Assembly: GCA_016201645.1 (NCBI GenBank)
Contig: JACQCL010000153.1
Coordinates: forward strand, 1-9,609
Source of the DNA: Candidatus Rokuibacteriota bacterium
GTDB lineage: Bacteria; Methylomirabilota; Methylomirabilia; Rokubacteriales; CSP1-6
Reading direction: 5' to 3'
DNA length: 9,609 bases
The notes below the pieces were generated by a model. The model had not been told where the DNA came from and did not search any database. It saw only the letters and a program-made list of their open reading frames with translations. Positions 1-5,345 of the stretch are shown here, piece by piece; position 1 is the first letter of the stretch, and every line of letters starts with the position of its first letter. Position numbers and translations under genes: made by a program.

Positions 1-88
1 AGGGAGAGCGACGCCCTCGGGTGCTTAGAGCAGGGTGAGCCGGCCCGAATCCGCCGCCCAGGATTGCCCAGCGCCACCTCATGGTCAT
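1..88 (-). CDS. Start of an unidentified gene running off the left edge (29 codons visible)
   Basis: An open frame begins with ATG at 88 (a second in-frame ATG lies at 82) and stays open to the window edge. A purine-rich GGGGGGAG site lies about 5 nt upstream of the ATG, which supports this start. The visible peptide begins MTMRWRWAILGGGFG and ends near STRGRRSP. The GGGFG stretch could be read as a glycine-rich nucleotide-binding turn. The STRGRRS segment is also reminiscent of the deazaflavin-dependent nitroreductase family, but 29 residues cannot decide. No function is assigned. The reading frame could be chance, so the main support is the ribosome-binding site and the orientation shared with the upstream genes. 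Confidence 0.35.
   Translation of the reverse strand, partial: MTMRWRWAILGGGFGPAHPALSTRGRRSP
24..48. repeat. 25-bp imperfect direct repeat, copy 1 (other copy at 304-328)
   Basis: Positions 24-48 and 304-328 match at 22 of 25 bases by eye, sharing cores such as GGGTGAGC and GGCCCGA in the same orientation 280 bp apart. Similarity stops at both edges. Copy 2 is the 3' end and stop codon of the small cysteine-rich gene. Copy 1 also carries an in-frame TAA at the matching place (25-27), preceded by codons for SGRLTLL, against SGQLTQL in copy 2. It could be the tail of a degraded second copy of that gene or a coincidence in GC-rich DNA. Confidence 0.4.
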
Positions 89-183
89 CGCGGCTCCCCC
101 CTTGTCCGTTTTGCCCTCACTGCCGTTGACCGCCCTCGCTCGGGCGATGCCCAGCCAAAGTGCAACGCGGATACCAGGGATGG

Positions 184-211
184 ATGTCTAAAAAAACAGA
201 AGGTTAGACAT
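184..211. repeat. Perfect 8-bp inverted repeat in an AT-rich patch
   Basis: ATGTCTAA (184-191) and TTAGACAT (204-211) are exact reverse complements separated by 12 bases that include a run of A. The patch is strikingly AT-rich for this window and lies in the gene-free stretch 89-304. On the minus strand it sits between the end of the cysteine-rich small gene and the start of the gene at 88. It could be a hairpin ending the merR transcript or an operator for the next gene. There is no clear U-tract on the minus-strand side, so a standard intrinsic terminator is not well supported. Confidence 0.45.
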
Positions 212-303
212 TTTGGATTGGAGAAAAATGGTGGTGGTGGTGGAAAGCTGAGCGGTCGAGGGAGAAGAATAGGGAACGGGAAGGCCGGCGTCTGTCGAGC
301 TAC

Positions 304-328
304 TTTAGAGCTGGGTGAGCTGGCCCGA
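304..328. repeat. 25-bp imperfect direct repeat, copy 2 (other copy at 24-48)
   Basis: This is the second copy of the short repeat described at 24-48. It coincides with the last codons and TAA stop (305-307) of the cysteine-rich small gene on the minus strand. Three mismatches separate it from copy 1. Confidence 0.4.
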
Positions 329-445
329 CCGGACGAGCTCGACCAGCACGTTGCCGGCCTCTCCGATCCGCACGCCATCCCCAGAAATCTCAACCTGGGG
401 GCATGCGTCGCAAGCCGGGCAGAGCGAAACGCTCAGGGTTTCCAT
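305..445 (-). CDS. 46-residue cysteine-rich small protein, coupled to merR
   Basis: The ORF starts with ATG at 445, has a strong AAGGAGG site at 454-460, and ends with TAA at 305-307. The Shine-Dalgarno sequence overlaps the merR stop codon and only 5 nt separate the genes, so translation is almost certainly coupled. The product opens METLSVSLCPACDACP, giving C9-x2-C12-x2-C15 interleaved with prolines, followed by an acidic and hydrophobic tail ending SGQLTQL. There is no signal peptide or membrane segment, so a cytoplasmic protein is expected. The cysteine triplet suggests binding of a soft metal (Zn, Cu, Hg or As) or an iron-sulfur or redox role. Cotranscription with a metal-type MerR supports a metal chaperone or buffer. 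Function is inferred; I recognise no named family. Confidence 0.82.
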   Translation of the reverse strand: METLSVSLCPACDACPQVEISGDGVRIGEAGNVLVELVRSGQLTQL

Positions 446-450
446 GACTG

Positions 451-876
451 TCACCTCCTTTTCTCACGAGGGTTCGGGCGCTCGATGTGGGGACAGACCG
501 CCGCGGCGCTGCCGGGGTGGGAGCGCCAGGCGGTCAGCAGGTCGCGGAGTCGCTTGCGCAGAGCGGTCAGGTCACGGAGCGTCCGATCAAGCTCCTCTGT
601 CTTCCGGCTCACGAGGGTTCTGACGTGCTCGCACGGGAGCTTCCCCGACCGCCTCAAGACCACGATCTCCTTAATCTCGGCAAGGCTGAATCCCAACCGC
701 CGCGCCTGGGTGACGAACGAAAGCACCGCCAGGGTCTCATCGCCGTAGACGCGATACCCCGCCGGGGTCCGAGTCGGGGGAGGGAGGATTCCGGTCGTCT
801 CGTAAAGGCGAAGCGCCTTGCGGCTCACGCCGCTCCGAGTGGCGACCTCACCGATCAGCAGTCTCTGGCCCTTCAC
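451..876 (-). CDS. MerR-family transcriptional regulator, metal-sensor type
   Basis: This 141-residue cytoplasmic regulator begins with the classic MerR winged helix-turn-helix: IGEVATRSGVSRKALRLYE (residues 8-26), then the wing with GYRVYGDE (about 40-47) and LGFSLAEIKEI (about 61-71). A long, charged dimerisation helix spans roughly 85-118. Cysteines occur at residue 82 (LPCEH) and residue 128 (VCPH), positions that correspond roughly to metal-binding cysteines of MerR-type sensors; H84 and H130 add possible ligands. Members of this class distort an over-long promoter spacer to activate transcription when metal binds. The start is GTG at 876, chosen because the helix-turn-helix follows directly. 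It has no good Shine-Dalgarno and lies 6 nt after a -10 box, so the mRNA may be leaderless. The inducing metal cannot be told. Autoregulation is likely from the operator just upstream. Confidence 0.92.
   Translation of the reverse strand: MKGQRLLIGEVATRSGVSRKALRLYETTGILPPPTRTPAGYRVYGDETLAVLSFVTQARRLGFSLAEIKEIVVLRRSGKLPCEHVRTLVSRKTEELDRTLRDLTALRKRLRDLLTAWRSHPGSAAAVCPHIERPNPREKRR
454..460 (-). promoter_or_regulatory. Strong Shine-Dalgarno site of the cysteine-rich small gene
   Basis: The minus strand reads AAGGAGG here, eight bases before the ATG at 445. The last codons and TGA stop of merR (451-453) abut and overlap this purine run, so ribosomes ending merR would reinitiate directly on the small gene. 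Confidence 0.85.
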
Positions 877-882
877 GCCTTC

Positions 883-914
883 ATGCTAAACCCGGCCCCT
901 TGGGGCAAGGTCAA
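883..914 (-). promoter_or_regulatory. MerR-type promoter with near-palindromic operator
   Basis: On the minus strand a -35 box TTGACC (909-914) and a -10 box TAGCAT (883-888) are separated by 20 bp; reading the -10 as TTAGCA gives 19 bp. Both are longer than the usual 17, the hallmark of promoters twisted into shape by MerR proteins. The spacer holds a dyad at 890-911 with half-sites beginning ACC and CCCC and ending GGGG and GGT; 16 of 22 positions obey the symmetry. It lies between the hmgA stop (922) and the merR start (876), so it most simply drives merR and the small cysteine-rich gene. Confidence 0.75.
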
Positions 915-921
915 GCGGTAG

Positions 922-2019
922 TCACGGTGCGCCCCATGTGGTTGCGTAGGCTGGATCCTCGGCCTTCTCCGCGACCGGGGTGAGGCGCAGGGGCCGGGTG
1001 GTCTCGATCAGCACGGCAACCTCGTTCGTGGCCTCCCGCTTCGTGATGCTCTCGAAGGCCTTCGGGTGAGGGCCGTGATGGATCCCCTGGGGGTGGAGCG
1101 TGAACGCCCCCGCGCCGATCTCGTGGCGGCTCATGAACGCCCCCGCGTGGTAGAAGAGGAGTTCGTCGTAATCCACGTTCCGGTGGAAGAACGGCAGACG
1201 CTGGGCTGCGGGGTCGGACTCGAAGGGACGCGGGACGAACGTGCAGATGGTGCAGACGTCTGAGGTGAACGTCGCGTGGACCGTCGGCGGCATGTGGTAG
1301 CGGGCGCTCACCACCGGCCTGAGGTCCCGGACATTGAACCTGATCGGCATGAGCTCGCCTTTCCAGCCCACCACGTCCAGCGGGTCGTGGCGGTAGAAGA
1401 AGGCGGTCCACTGGCGCTGGCGCTTCACCCTCACCTCCCATTCCGAGCCGCCCTCCGAGTGAGGCTCGGGCTCGGGGGTGACGAGCATCGCGGGGTCAAG
1501 GAAGGCGTGCTGGCCCATCAGCCCCCGGTCGGGCAGGACGAACTCGCGGGTCTCGGTAATCAGGATGAACTGGTCCGCCGCCTCGGGCAGGACCCGATAG
1601 GTCGTCCCCTTCGGCAGCCAGAGGTAGTCCCCGGGCTCGTAGGCCAGCGGCCCGTAGTCGGTCTCCATCCGGCCACGGCCCCGGTGGACGAAGTGGATCT
1701 CGTCGCCGTCGGCGTTCCGGACGTAGAACGGCATGGGCCGGCTGCGGCGGGAGATCAGGATCTCCGCGTCGTCGTTTTCCAGGAGGACGGCGGGGGTGCC
1801 GCGTGGGTCGGTGAGGTCCGACGGGCTGACGCGATCGCCCAGGAACAGGCGCGGCCGGAGCGGCCCTTCGACGCGGACCCAGGCCGTCGGCGGGTGGAGA
1901 TGGTAGAGATGCGACGTGCGCCCGAAGAAGCCGCGCCGGGCGTGCTCCTCCTCGTACGTCTCCTCGGGGATTCCCACGTGCGCCTGCCGCGTCACCTTGC
2001 CCTTGATCTGAGGAAACAT
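922..2019 (-). CDS. hmgA: Homogentisate 1,2-dioxygenase
   Basis: This cupin-fold, non-haem Fe(II) enzyme opens the ring of homogentisate with O2 to give maleylacetoacetate. The 365-residue product has the bacterial N-terminal signature SHLYHLHPPTAW (36-47). The C-terminal metal site is visible as FFHRNVDYDE (277-286) and LHPQGIHHGPHP (308-319). By comparison with the human enzyme, H279, an acidic residue at 285 or 286, and H315 are the probable iron ligands. It is shorter than the roughly 430-445-residue mammalian form, as in many bacterial homologues. The start is ATG at 2019, set by an AGGAGGA site (2026-2032) that overlaps the hpd stop codon, with only 11 nt between the genes. The same frame stays open further upstream, but that stretch overlaps hpd. 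It is the last gene of the fah-hpd-hmgA operon. Confidence 0.92.
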   Translation of the reverse strand: MFPQIKGKVTRQAHVGIPEETYEEEHARRGFFGRTSHLYHLHPPTAWVRVEGPLRPRLFLGDRVSPSDLTDPRGTPAVLLENDDAEILISRRSRPMPFYVRNADGDEIHFVHRGRGRMETDYGPLAYEPGDYLWLPKGTTYRVLPEAADQFILITETREFVLPDRGLMGQHAFLDPAMLVTPEPEPHSEGGSEWEVRVKRQRQWTAFFYRHDPLDVVGWKGELMPIRFNVRDLRPVVSARYHMPPTVHATFTSDVCTICTFVPRPFESDPAAQRLPFFHRNVDYDELLFYHAGAFMSRHEIGAGAFTLHPQGIHHGPHPKAFESITKREATNEVAVLIETTRPLRLTPVAEKAEDPAYATTWGAP

Positions 2020-2030
2020 CGTGTGTCCTC

Positions 2031-3173
2031 CTAGCCGATGGGGCTCTGGTAGGCCATGAACTGCTCCCGCTCGATGGCCTCGAAGAGCGCCCGGAAATTC
2101 CCCTCGCCGAAGCCGTTGTGGCCGGCGCGCTGGATGATCTCGTAGAAGAACGGGCCCGCCCGCTCGTCGCGATAGAGCGCGCTCGCCTCGCGAAGGAAGA
2201 TCTGCAGGAGATAGCGGTCGTCGGCGCCGTCCACCAGGATGCCGAGCCGGGCCAGCTCCTCCACCGGCTCTTTGAGCGTGGAAACGTTCACTCGGGCCAG
2301 CCGGTCGGGGAGCATCTCGTAGTAGGTCGGGGGCGTGGCCAGGAACTGGACGCCGCGCCGGGTGAGCTCGTCCACCACCGGGATGAGGGCCGGCACGCGG
2401 AGGGCGATGTGCTGGACGCCTGGCCCCCCGTTCTGCTGGACGAACACGTTGATCTGGGAGTCGAAGAAGTACGGGCGCAACGGCTCGTTGGTGGCGAGCT
2501 TGATCTTGCTCTCCGGGTCCCACATGACGATGGACTTGAGCCCCGATCCCCGCGGCCCCTTCTTCATGTCAGCCGTGTGAAACTGGATGTCCCAGTAGTG
2601 CTCGAACCCGAGCACTTCCCGGTACCAGAGCACGACCGGCATCATGGTGACCGCGTTGGAGGTGACGTGGTCAATCAGGCGGAAGCCGAGCTGGTTCGTC
2701 GGCTCCGTCAGCGGCAACGCCTCGAACCCGGGCGCGTGGAGGGAAAAGTCCCGCCGCTCCACGAACCGAAAGGCAACCTCCCCGAGCGGCGTGGCGATCT
2801 CGAAGGCGCGGTAGAGACCACCCTCGACTTCGTTCTCCGTCGGTTCGCCCAGGAACGTGGCGCCGCGGGCCGCGAGGACCTGCCAGGCGCGGTCCAGACT
2901 CTTGACACTGAAGGCGAGCCCGGTCACCCCCGCCGGGTGGCGGCTCAGGTAGGCCGCCAGCGGGGCGGAGGCCCGGTTGGGCGAGGAGACCGCCACACGG
3001 ATCTCCCCCGCCTCGAAGACGCTGGTCTCCTGCCCCGTGCGCTCCACCAGCTCCGGCGTGGCGCGCTCGACCTCGGCAAAGTCCATGCGCTCGACGTAGA
3101 ACTGACGGCTCCGGGGCAGGTTAGCCACCGCGAAGTCGAAGCCGTCGAACCCGAGGAGCCCGAGGTCCGCCAT
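2031..3173 (-). CDS. hpd: 4-hydroxyphenylpyruvate dioxygenase
   Basis: The enzyme turns 4-hydroxyphenylpyruvate into homogentisate with O2, the second step of tyrosine degradation after transamination. The 380-residue protein has two vicinal-oxygen-chelate halves: a degenerate N-terminal half (about 10-150) and a catalytic C-terminal half (about 163-360). The Fe(II) facial triad is clear: H169 in LIDHVT, H255 in VQHIAL and E345 in FYEIIQR. The C-terminal GFGEGNFRALFEAIEREQ block (354-371) is diagnostic for HPD, and IKLATNEP matches the substrate-pocket strand. The ATG at 3173 overlaps the fah stop by one base (TGATG) and follows a GGGAGGGG ribosome-binding site. The frame extends upstream to 3971, but that extension is antifeature translation of fah in another frame and should not be included. 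Confidence 0.96.
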   Translation of the reverse strand: MADLGLLGFDGFDFAVANLPRSRQFYVERMDFAEVERATPELVERTGQETSVFEAGEIRVAVSSPNRASAPLAAYLSRHPAGVTGLAFSVKSLDRAWQVLAARGATFLGEPTENEVEGGLYRAFEIATPLGEVAFRFVERRDFSLHAPGFEALPLTEPTNQLGFRLIDHVTSNAVTMMPVVLWYREVLGFEHYWDIQFHTADMKKGPRGSGLKSIVMWDPESKIKLATNEPLRPYFFDSQINVFVQQNGGPGVQHIALRVPALIPVVDELTRRGVQFLATPPTYYEMLPDRLARVNVSTLKEPVEELARLGILVDGADDRYLLQIFLREASALYRDERAGPFFYEIIQRAGHNGFGEGNFRALFEAIEREQFMAYQSPIG

Positions 3174-4165
3174 CACCCCTCCCGCCGCACGACCCGGTTT
3201 CTGAGCACCCCGATCCCCTGGATCTCCAGCTCCACGACGTCGCCCGGCTTGAGCCAGCGGTCCAGCTCGAGCCCCGAGCCGCCGCCCACCGTCCCCGAGC
3301 CGAAGACGTCGCCGGGATAGATCGTCTCGTCCATCGAGACGTGGCTGATCATCTGGGGAAAAGTCCAGTGAGAGGACCCCGAGTTGCCCTCCGACCACAC
3401 CTCGCCGTTGATCCGCGCGATCATCCGCAAGTTGCGGGGATCCAGCTCGTCGGGCGTCACGAGGCACGGCCCCAGGGAGGTGGCGAAGTCCTTCCCCTTG
3501 GCCGGACCGAGGCGCACCGCCATTTCGCTCCGCTGGATGTCCCGGGCGCTCCAGTCGTTCATGACCGTGTAGCCCGCGACCCAGGCCGGGGCCTCCTCCA
3601 CGCCGAGATCCCGGCCCTCCCGGCCGATGACGCAGGCCAATTCCAGCTCGTAGTCGAGCTGCTGAGTGTACCGCGGCCACACGACGTCCTCGTCGGGGCC
3701 GACGATGGCGCGATGGTTCCCCTTGTAGTACACGGGCATCCGGTACCACGCCTCGGGGATCGGCTCGCCGCGGCGCGCGAAGCCTGCCCTCGTGTGAGCC
3801 TCGAACGCAAGAAAGTCCCGGAGCGAGGCGGGGCGTGGCAGCGGCGCCTTGAGGCGCACGGACCGCCGCTCGTAGACAAGCATCTCCCCGCGCGGCCCTC
3901 GGGGAGCCTCGCCCGATTTCACCGCCGCCTCGGCAAAGGCGAGGCCGCGACCAGCGGCGCGGGAGCCGCACCGACCCGTCTCGAGAAATTGCCTCATGTC
4001 GGGGGGGATGTCCGTTTCCGCCAGGCGCGAGGGCTGAGCCTCCCCTTCGGCCTTGAGAAAAGCGGCAAAGGCGGCCTGAAGATCCACGATCTTGTCGTCG
4101 AGCAGCGCGCCGAGGCGCTCGAACGGCCCGAGAGACGTGGAGACCTCGAAGGTGACGAGCTTCAT
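3173..4165 (-). CDS. fah: Fumarylacetoacetase (fumarylacetoacetate hydrolase family)
   Basis: It hydrolyses fumarylacetoacetate to fumarate and acetoacetate, the last step of the homogentisate pathway, and is cytoplasmic. The 330-residue protein shows the family's metal site and catalytic residues in order: D117 and H124 in RDFLAFEAH (the seven-residue spacing of mouse D126/H133), E173 and E175 in DYELEL, D204 in NDWSARD, and K225 in AKGKDF. The conserved GSGTVGGGSG loop lies near 289-298. Related C-C hydrolases share this fold, but the YYKGNHRAIVGPDEDV and LGPAKGKDFATSLGP blocks and the hpd/hmgA neighbours favour fumarylacetoacetase. The ATG at 4165 has no evident Shine-Dalgarno and sits 12 nt from a perfect -10 box. 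It is the first gene of the operon and overlaps hpd by one base. Confidence 0.92.
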   Translation of the reverse strand: MKLVTFEVSTSLGPFERLGALLDDKIVDLQAAFAAFLKAEGEAQPSRLAETDIPPDMRQFLETGRCGSRAAGRGLAFAEAAVKSGEAPRGPRGEMLVYERRSVRLKAPLPRPASLRDFLAFEAHTRAGFARRGEPIPEAWYRMPVYYKGNHRAIVGPDEDVVWPRYTQQLDYELELACVIGREGRDLGVEEAPAWVAGYTVMNDWSARDIQRSEMAVRLGPAKGKDFATSLGPCLVTPDELDPRNLRMIARINGEVWSEGNSGSSHWTFPQMISHVSMDETIYPGDVFGSGTVGGGSGLELDRWLKPGDVVELEIQGIGVLRNRVVRREG

Positions 4166-4177
4166 GGGGATACCGAA

Positions 4178-4209
4178 ATTATATCCCGGGCCGCGTCCTG
4201 GAGAGTCAA
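4178..4209 (-). promoter_or_regulatory. Promoter of the fah-hpd-hmgA operon
   Basis: The minus strand has TTGACT (4204-4209) and a perfect TATAAT (4178-4183) separated by 20 bp. The spacing is longer than the usual 16-18, which suggests weak basal activity or dependence on an activator that remodels the spacer. I find no convincing dyad in the spacer. Initiation about 7 nt after the -10 box would leave roughly 6 nt of leader before the fah ATG. Confidence 0.6.
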
Positions 4210-4220
4210 GGTCGCGCGGG

Positions 4221-4249
4221 TTGCGGCAGCGCCCCGATCGCGCTAGCCT
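4221..4249 (+). promoter_or_regulatory. Putative promoter of the divergent small gene
   Basis: TTGCGG (4221-4226) and TAGCCT (4244-4249) are separated by 17 bp and end 6 nt before the ATG at 4256. The -10 match is modest, but its position is exactly that of a leaderless gene, and no Shine-Dalgarno exists to suggest otherwise. Confidence 0.45.
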
Positions 4250-4255
4250 CTAGGT

Positions 4256-4546
4256 ATGGCGAAGCGCGGCAAGGTCATCCGCTTCCCCAAAGCCCCCGCC
4301 GAGCCCAGGGACGACCGCGGCTTCGTCGAGGTGCGGCGCTGCCGGGACCAGAGCGAGGCGCTGGTGGTGAAGAGCCTCTTCGAGAGCGAAGGGATCCCGT
4401 GCCTGCTCCGCACCTTCCTCGCCCACTCCGTCCACCCGTTCACCGTCGGCAACCAGGGGGAGGTCGTCGTCCTCGTGCCAGCGACCGACGCCCCCCAGGC
4501 CCGGATCTTGCTCGCGCGCATCGCCCCTGGCCCCTCCTTCCCCTAG
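4256..4546 (+). CDS. Small DUF2007-like protein (putative signal-transducing domain)
   Basis: This 96-residue protein is the only credible plus-strand gene. A basic N-terminus is followed by a compact alpha/beta domain (about 23-91): VEVRRCRDQSEALVVKSLFE, then a GIPCLLR strand and VVVLVPATDAPQARILLA near the end. That pattern of a helix that switches between targets plus a final helix after a Pro-Ala-Thr-Asp turn resembles DUF2007 (putative prokaryotic signal-transducing protein). The biochemical role of that family is not established. The ATG at 4256 has no Shine-Dalgarno and a -10-like box 6 nt upstream. It is divergent from fah and convergent with the HAD gene; its TAG (4544-4546) overlaps the stop of that gene by 3 bp. 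There is no signal peptide or membrane segment. Confidence 0.75.
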   Translation: MAKRGKVIRFPKAPAEPRDDRGFVEVRRCRDQSEALVVKSLFESEGIPCLLRTFLAHSVHPFTVGNQGEVVVLVPATDAPQARILLARIAPGPSFP

Positions 4547-5181
4547 GAGAAAAGCGCGGGCAGTTCGCTTAGGTGGCCAATGGCGGCCCAGACGGGGATG
4601 CCGCGCTGCTCCAGGTCCTCCTGATCAGGCCGGTAGGCGATGAACGGAACGCCGCCCGCGCGCGCCGCTTGACCGTCCGCCCAGGAGTCGCCCACCACGA
4701 AGACCTCCGCGAGATCGGGCCAGCGGGCGGCGATCACGCGGAGCCCGTCCGGGTCCGGCTTCAGATGCCGCATCTCCTGGCGGGTGACGACCAAGTCCAG
4801 GTGTGGGGCCAGGCCGAACTGCTCGAGCACGTGACGGGTCACCGCTCCCGCGTTGTTGGTCCAGACCGCGGTCCTGAATCCTAGGGCCCGAACGGCCTGG
4901 AGCGACTCGAGAGCACCGGGCTCGAGTTCCGCCGCCAGGAGCGCTCGCTGCTCGTGGGCGAGGGCGACCTCCCAGAACCCGTGCTCGAGGCTCGGCGCCT
5001 CCTCCCTGACGAACCGCGCCAGCTCGGGCGCCGACCAGCGGGAGTCCCGCGCCGGCGGCGTCACCCCCCGCTCACCCAGAAAAACCAGGAGGTCCTGGGC
5101 CATGGCGCGAAGATCGAGCGGGGAGCGGACCAGGGTGTGGTCCAGGTCGAAGACGAGGGCGCGCGAGGCAGGCACCGGCAA
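4543..5181 (-). CDS. HAD-superfamily hydrolase (phosphatase-like)
   Basis: The 212-residue cytoplasmic protein has all four HAD motifs: DLDHT (D12 nucleophile, D14 acid/base), WTNN with T108, LKPDPDG with K141, and VVGDSWAD with D165 and D169. Residues about 20-90 form a helical C1 cap, as in phosphoglycolate phosphatase and beta-phosphoglucomutase relatives. It probably dephosphorylates a small metabolite, but the substrate cannot be read from the sequence. The longest start is TTG at 5181. GTG at 5175 is an attractive alternative because TAGGAC (5182-5187) ends 6 nt before it and the DLDHT motif still lies near the N-terminus. The TAG at 4543-4545 shares the palindrome CTAG with the stop of the convergent gene. 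It is not part of the upstream chain, being separated by 164 bp. Confidence 0.88.
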   Translation of the reverse strand: MPVPASRALVFDLDHTLVRSPLDLRAMAQDLLVFLGERGVTPPARDSRWSAPELARFVREEAPSLEHGFWEVALAHEQRALLAAELEPGALESLQAVRALGFRTAVWTNNAGAVTRHVLEQFGLAPHLDLVVTRQEMRHLKPDPDGLRVIAARWPDLAEVFVVGDSWADGQAARAGGVPFIAYRPDQEDLEQRGIPVWAAIGHLSELPALFS

Positions 5182-5345
5182 GTCCTAGCTATCGTGGCGG
5201 GCCGAGAACCGAGCAGCCCAAGACCCGAGGGACGAGCCGACCGGAGCGTAGCGACCACGCCGGCCTTCGGCCGGACGCGGTGCCCGCAAAGGAACGGATC
5301 GGCGAGGACTGAGAACGCCGGGATGCGACGGTTATCGGCACGACA
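5182..5345. other. Intergenic region between the peptidase and HAD genes
   Basis: No gene is visible in these 164 bp. The stretch is rich in short repeated CCG/CGG words and includes the hairpin at 5260-5274. It must contain the 3' end of the right-hand operon and the promoter of the HAD gene. TAGGAC at 5182-5187 may be the HAD -10 box, but no good -35 partner was found. Confidence 0.5.
5260..5274. terminator. GC-rich hairpin after the peptidase gene
   Basis: CCGGCC and GGCCGG form a perfect 6-bp stem around a TTC loop, about 70 nt beyond the stop of the peptidase gene on the minus strand. There is no following T-run on either strand, so it may be a weak or Rho-assisted terminator, an mRNA-end stabiliser, or a dispersed GC-rich palindrome. 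Confidence 0.35.

Noticed and set aside
229..243. GGT trinucleotide repeat as a phase-variable tract
   Set aside because: Only about five units are present, in a non-coding stretch with no linked gene or promoter spacing that length changes would affect.
35..748. 237-codon plus-strand frame across the merR region
   Set aside because: It overlaps merR and the cysteine-rich gene on the opposite strand, has no ribosome-binding site, and is not domain-like.
1276..2034. 252-codon plus-strand frame
   Set aside because: It is antisense to hmgA, whose iron-site motifs are intact. The product is low-complexity and Arg/Val-rich without motifs.
2118..3320. 400-codon open frame on the plus strand
   Set aside because: It lies antisense to hpd and fah, whose motifs and catalytic residues are complete. 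The frame is open only because of GC-rich third positions, and its product has no recognisable domain.
3174..3971. N-terminal extension of the hpd frame
   Set aside because: The extension overlaps fah in another frame. The hpd ATG at 3173 has a good Shine-Dalgarno and gives the normal family length.
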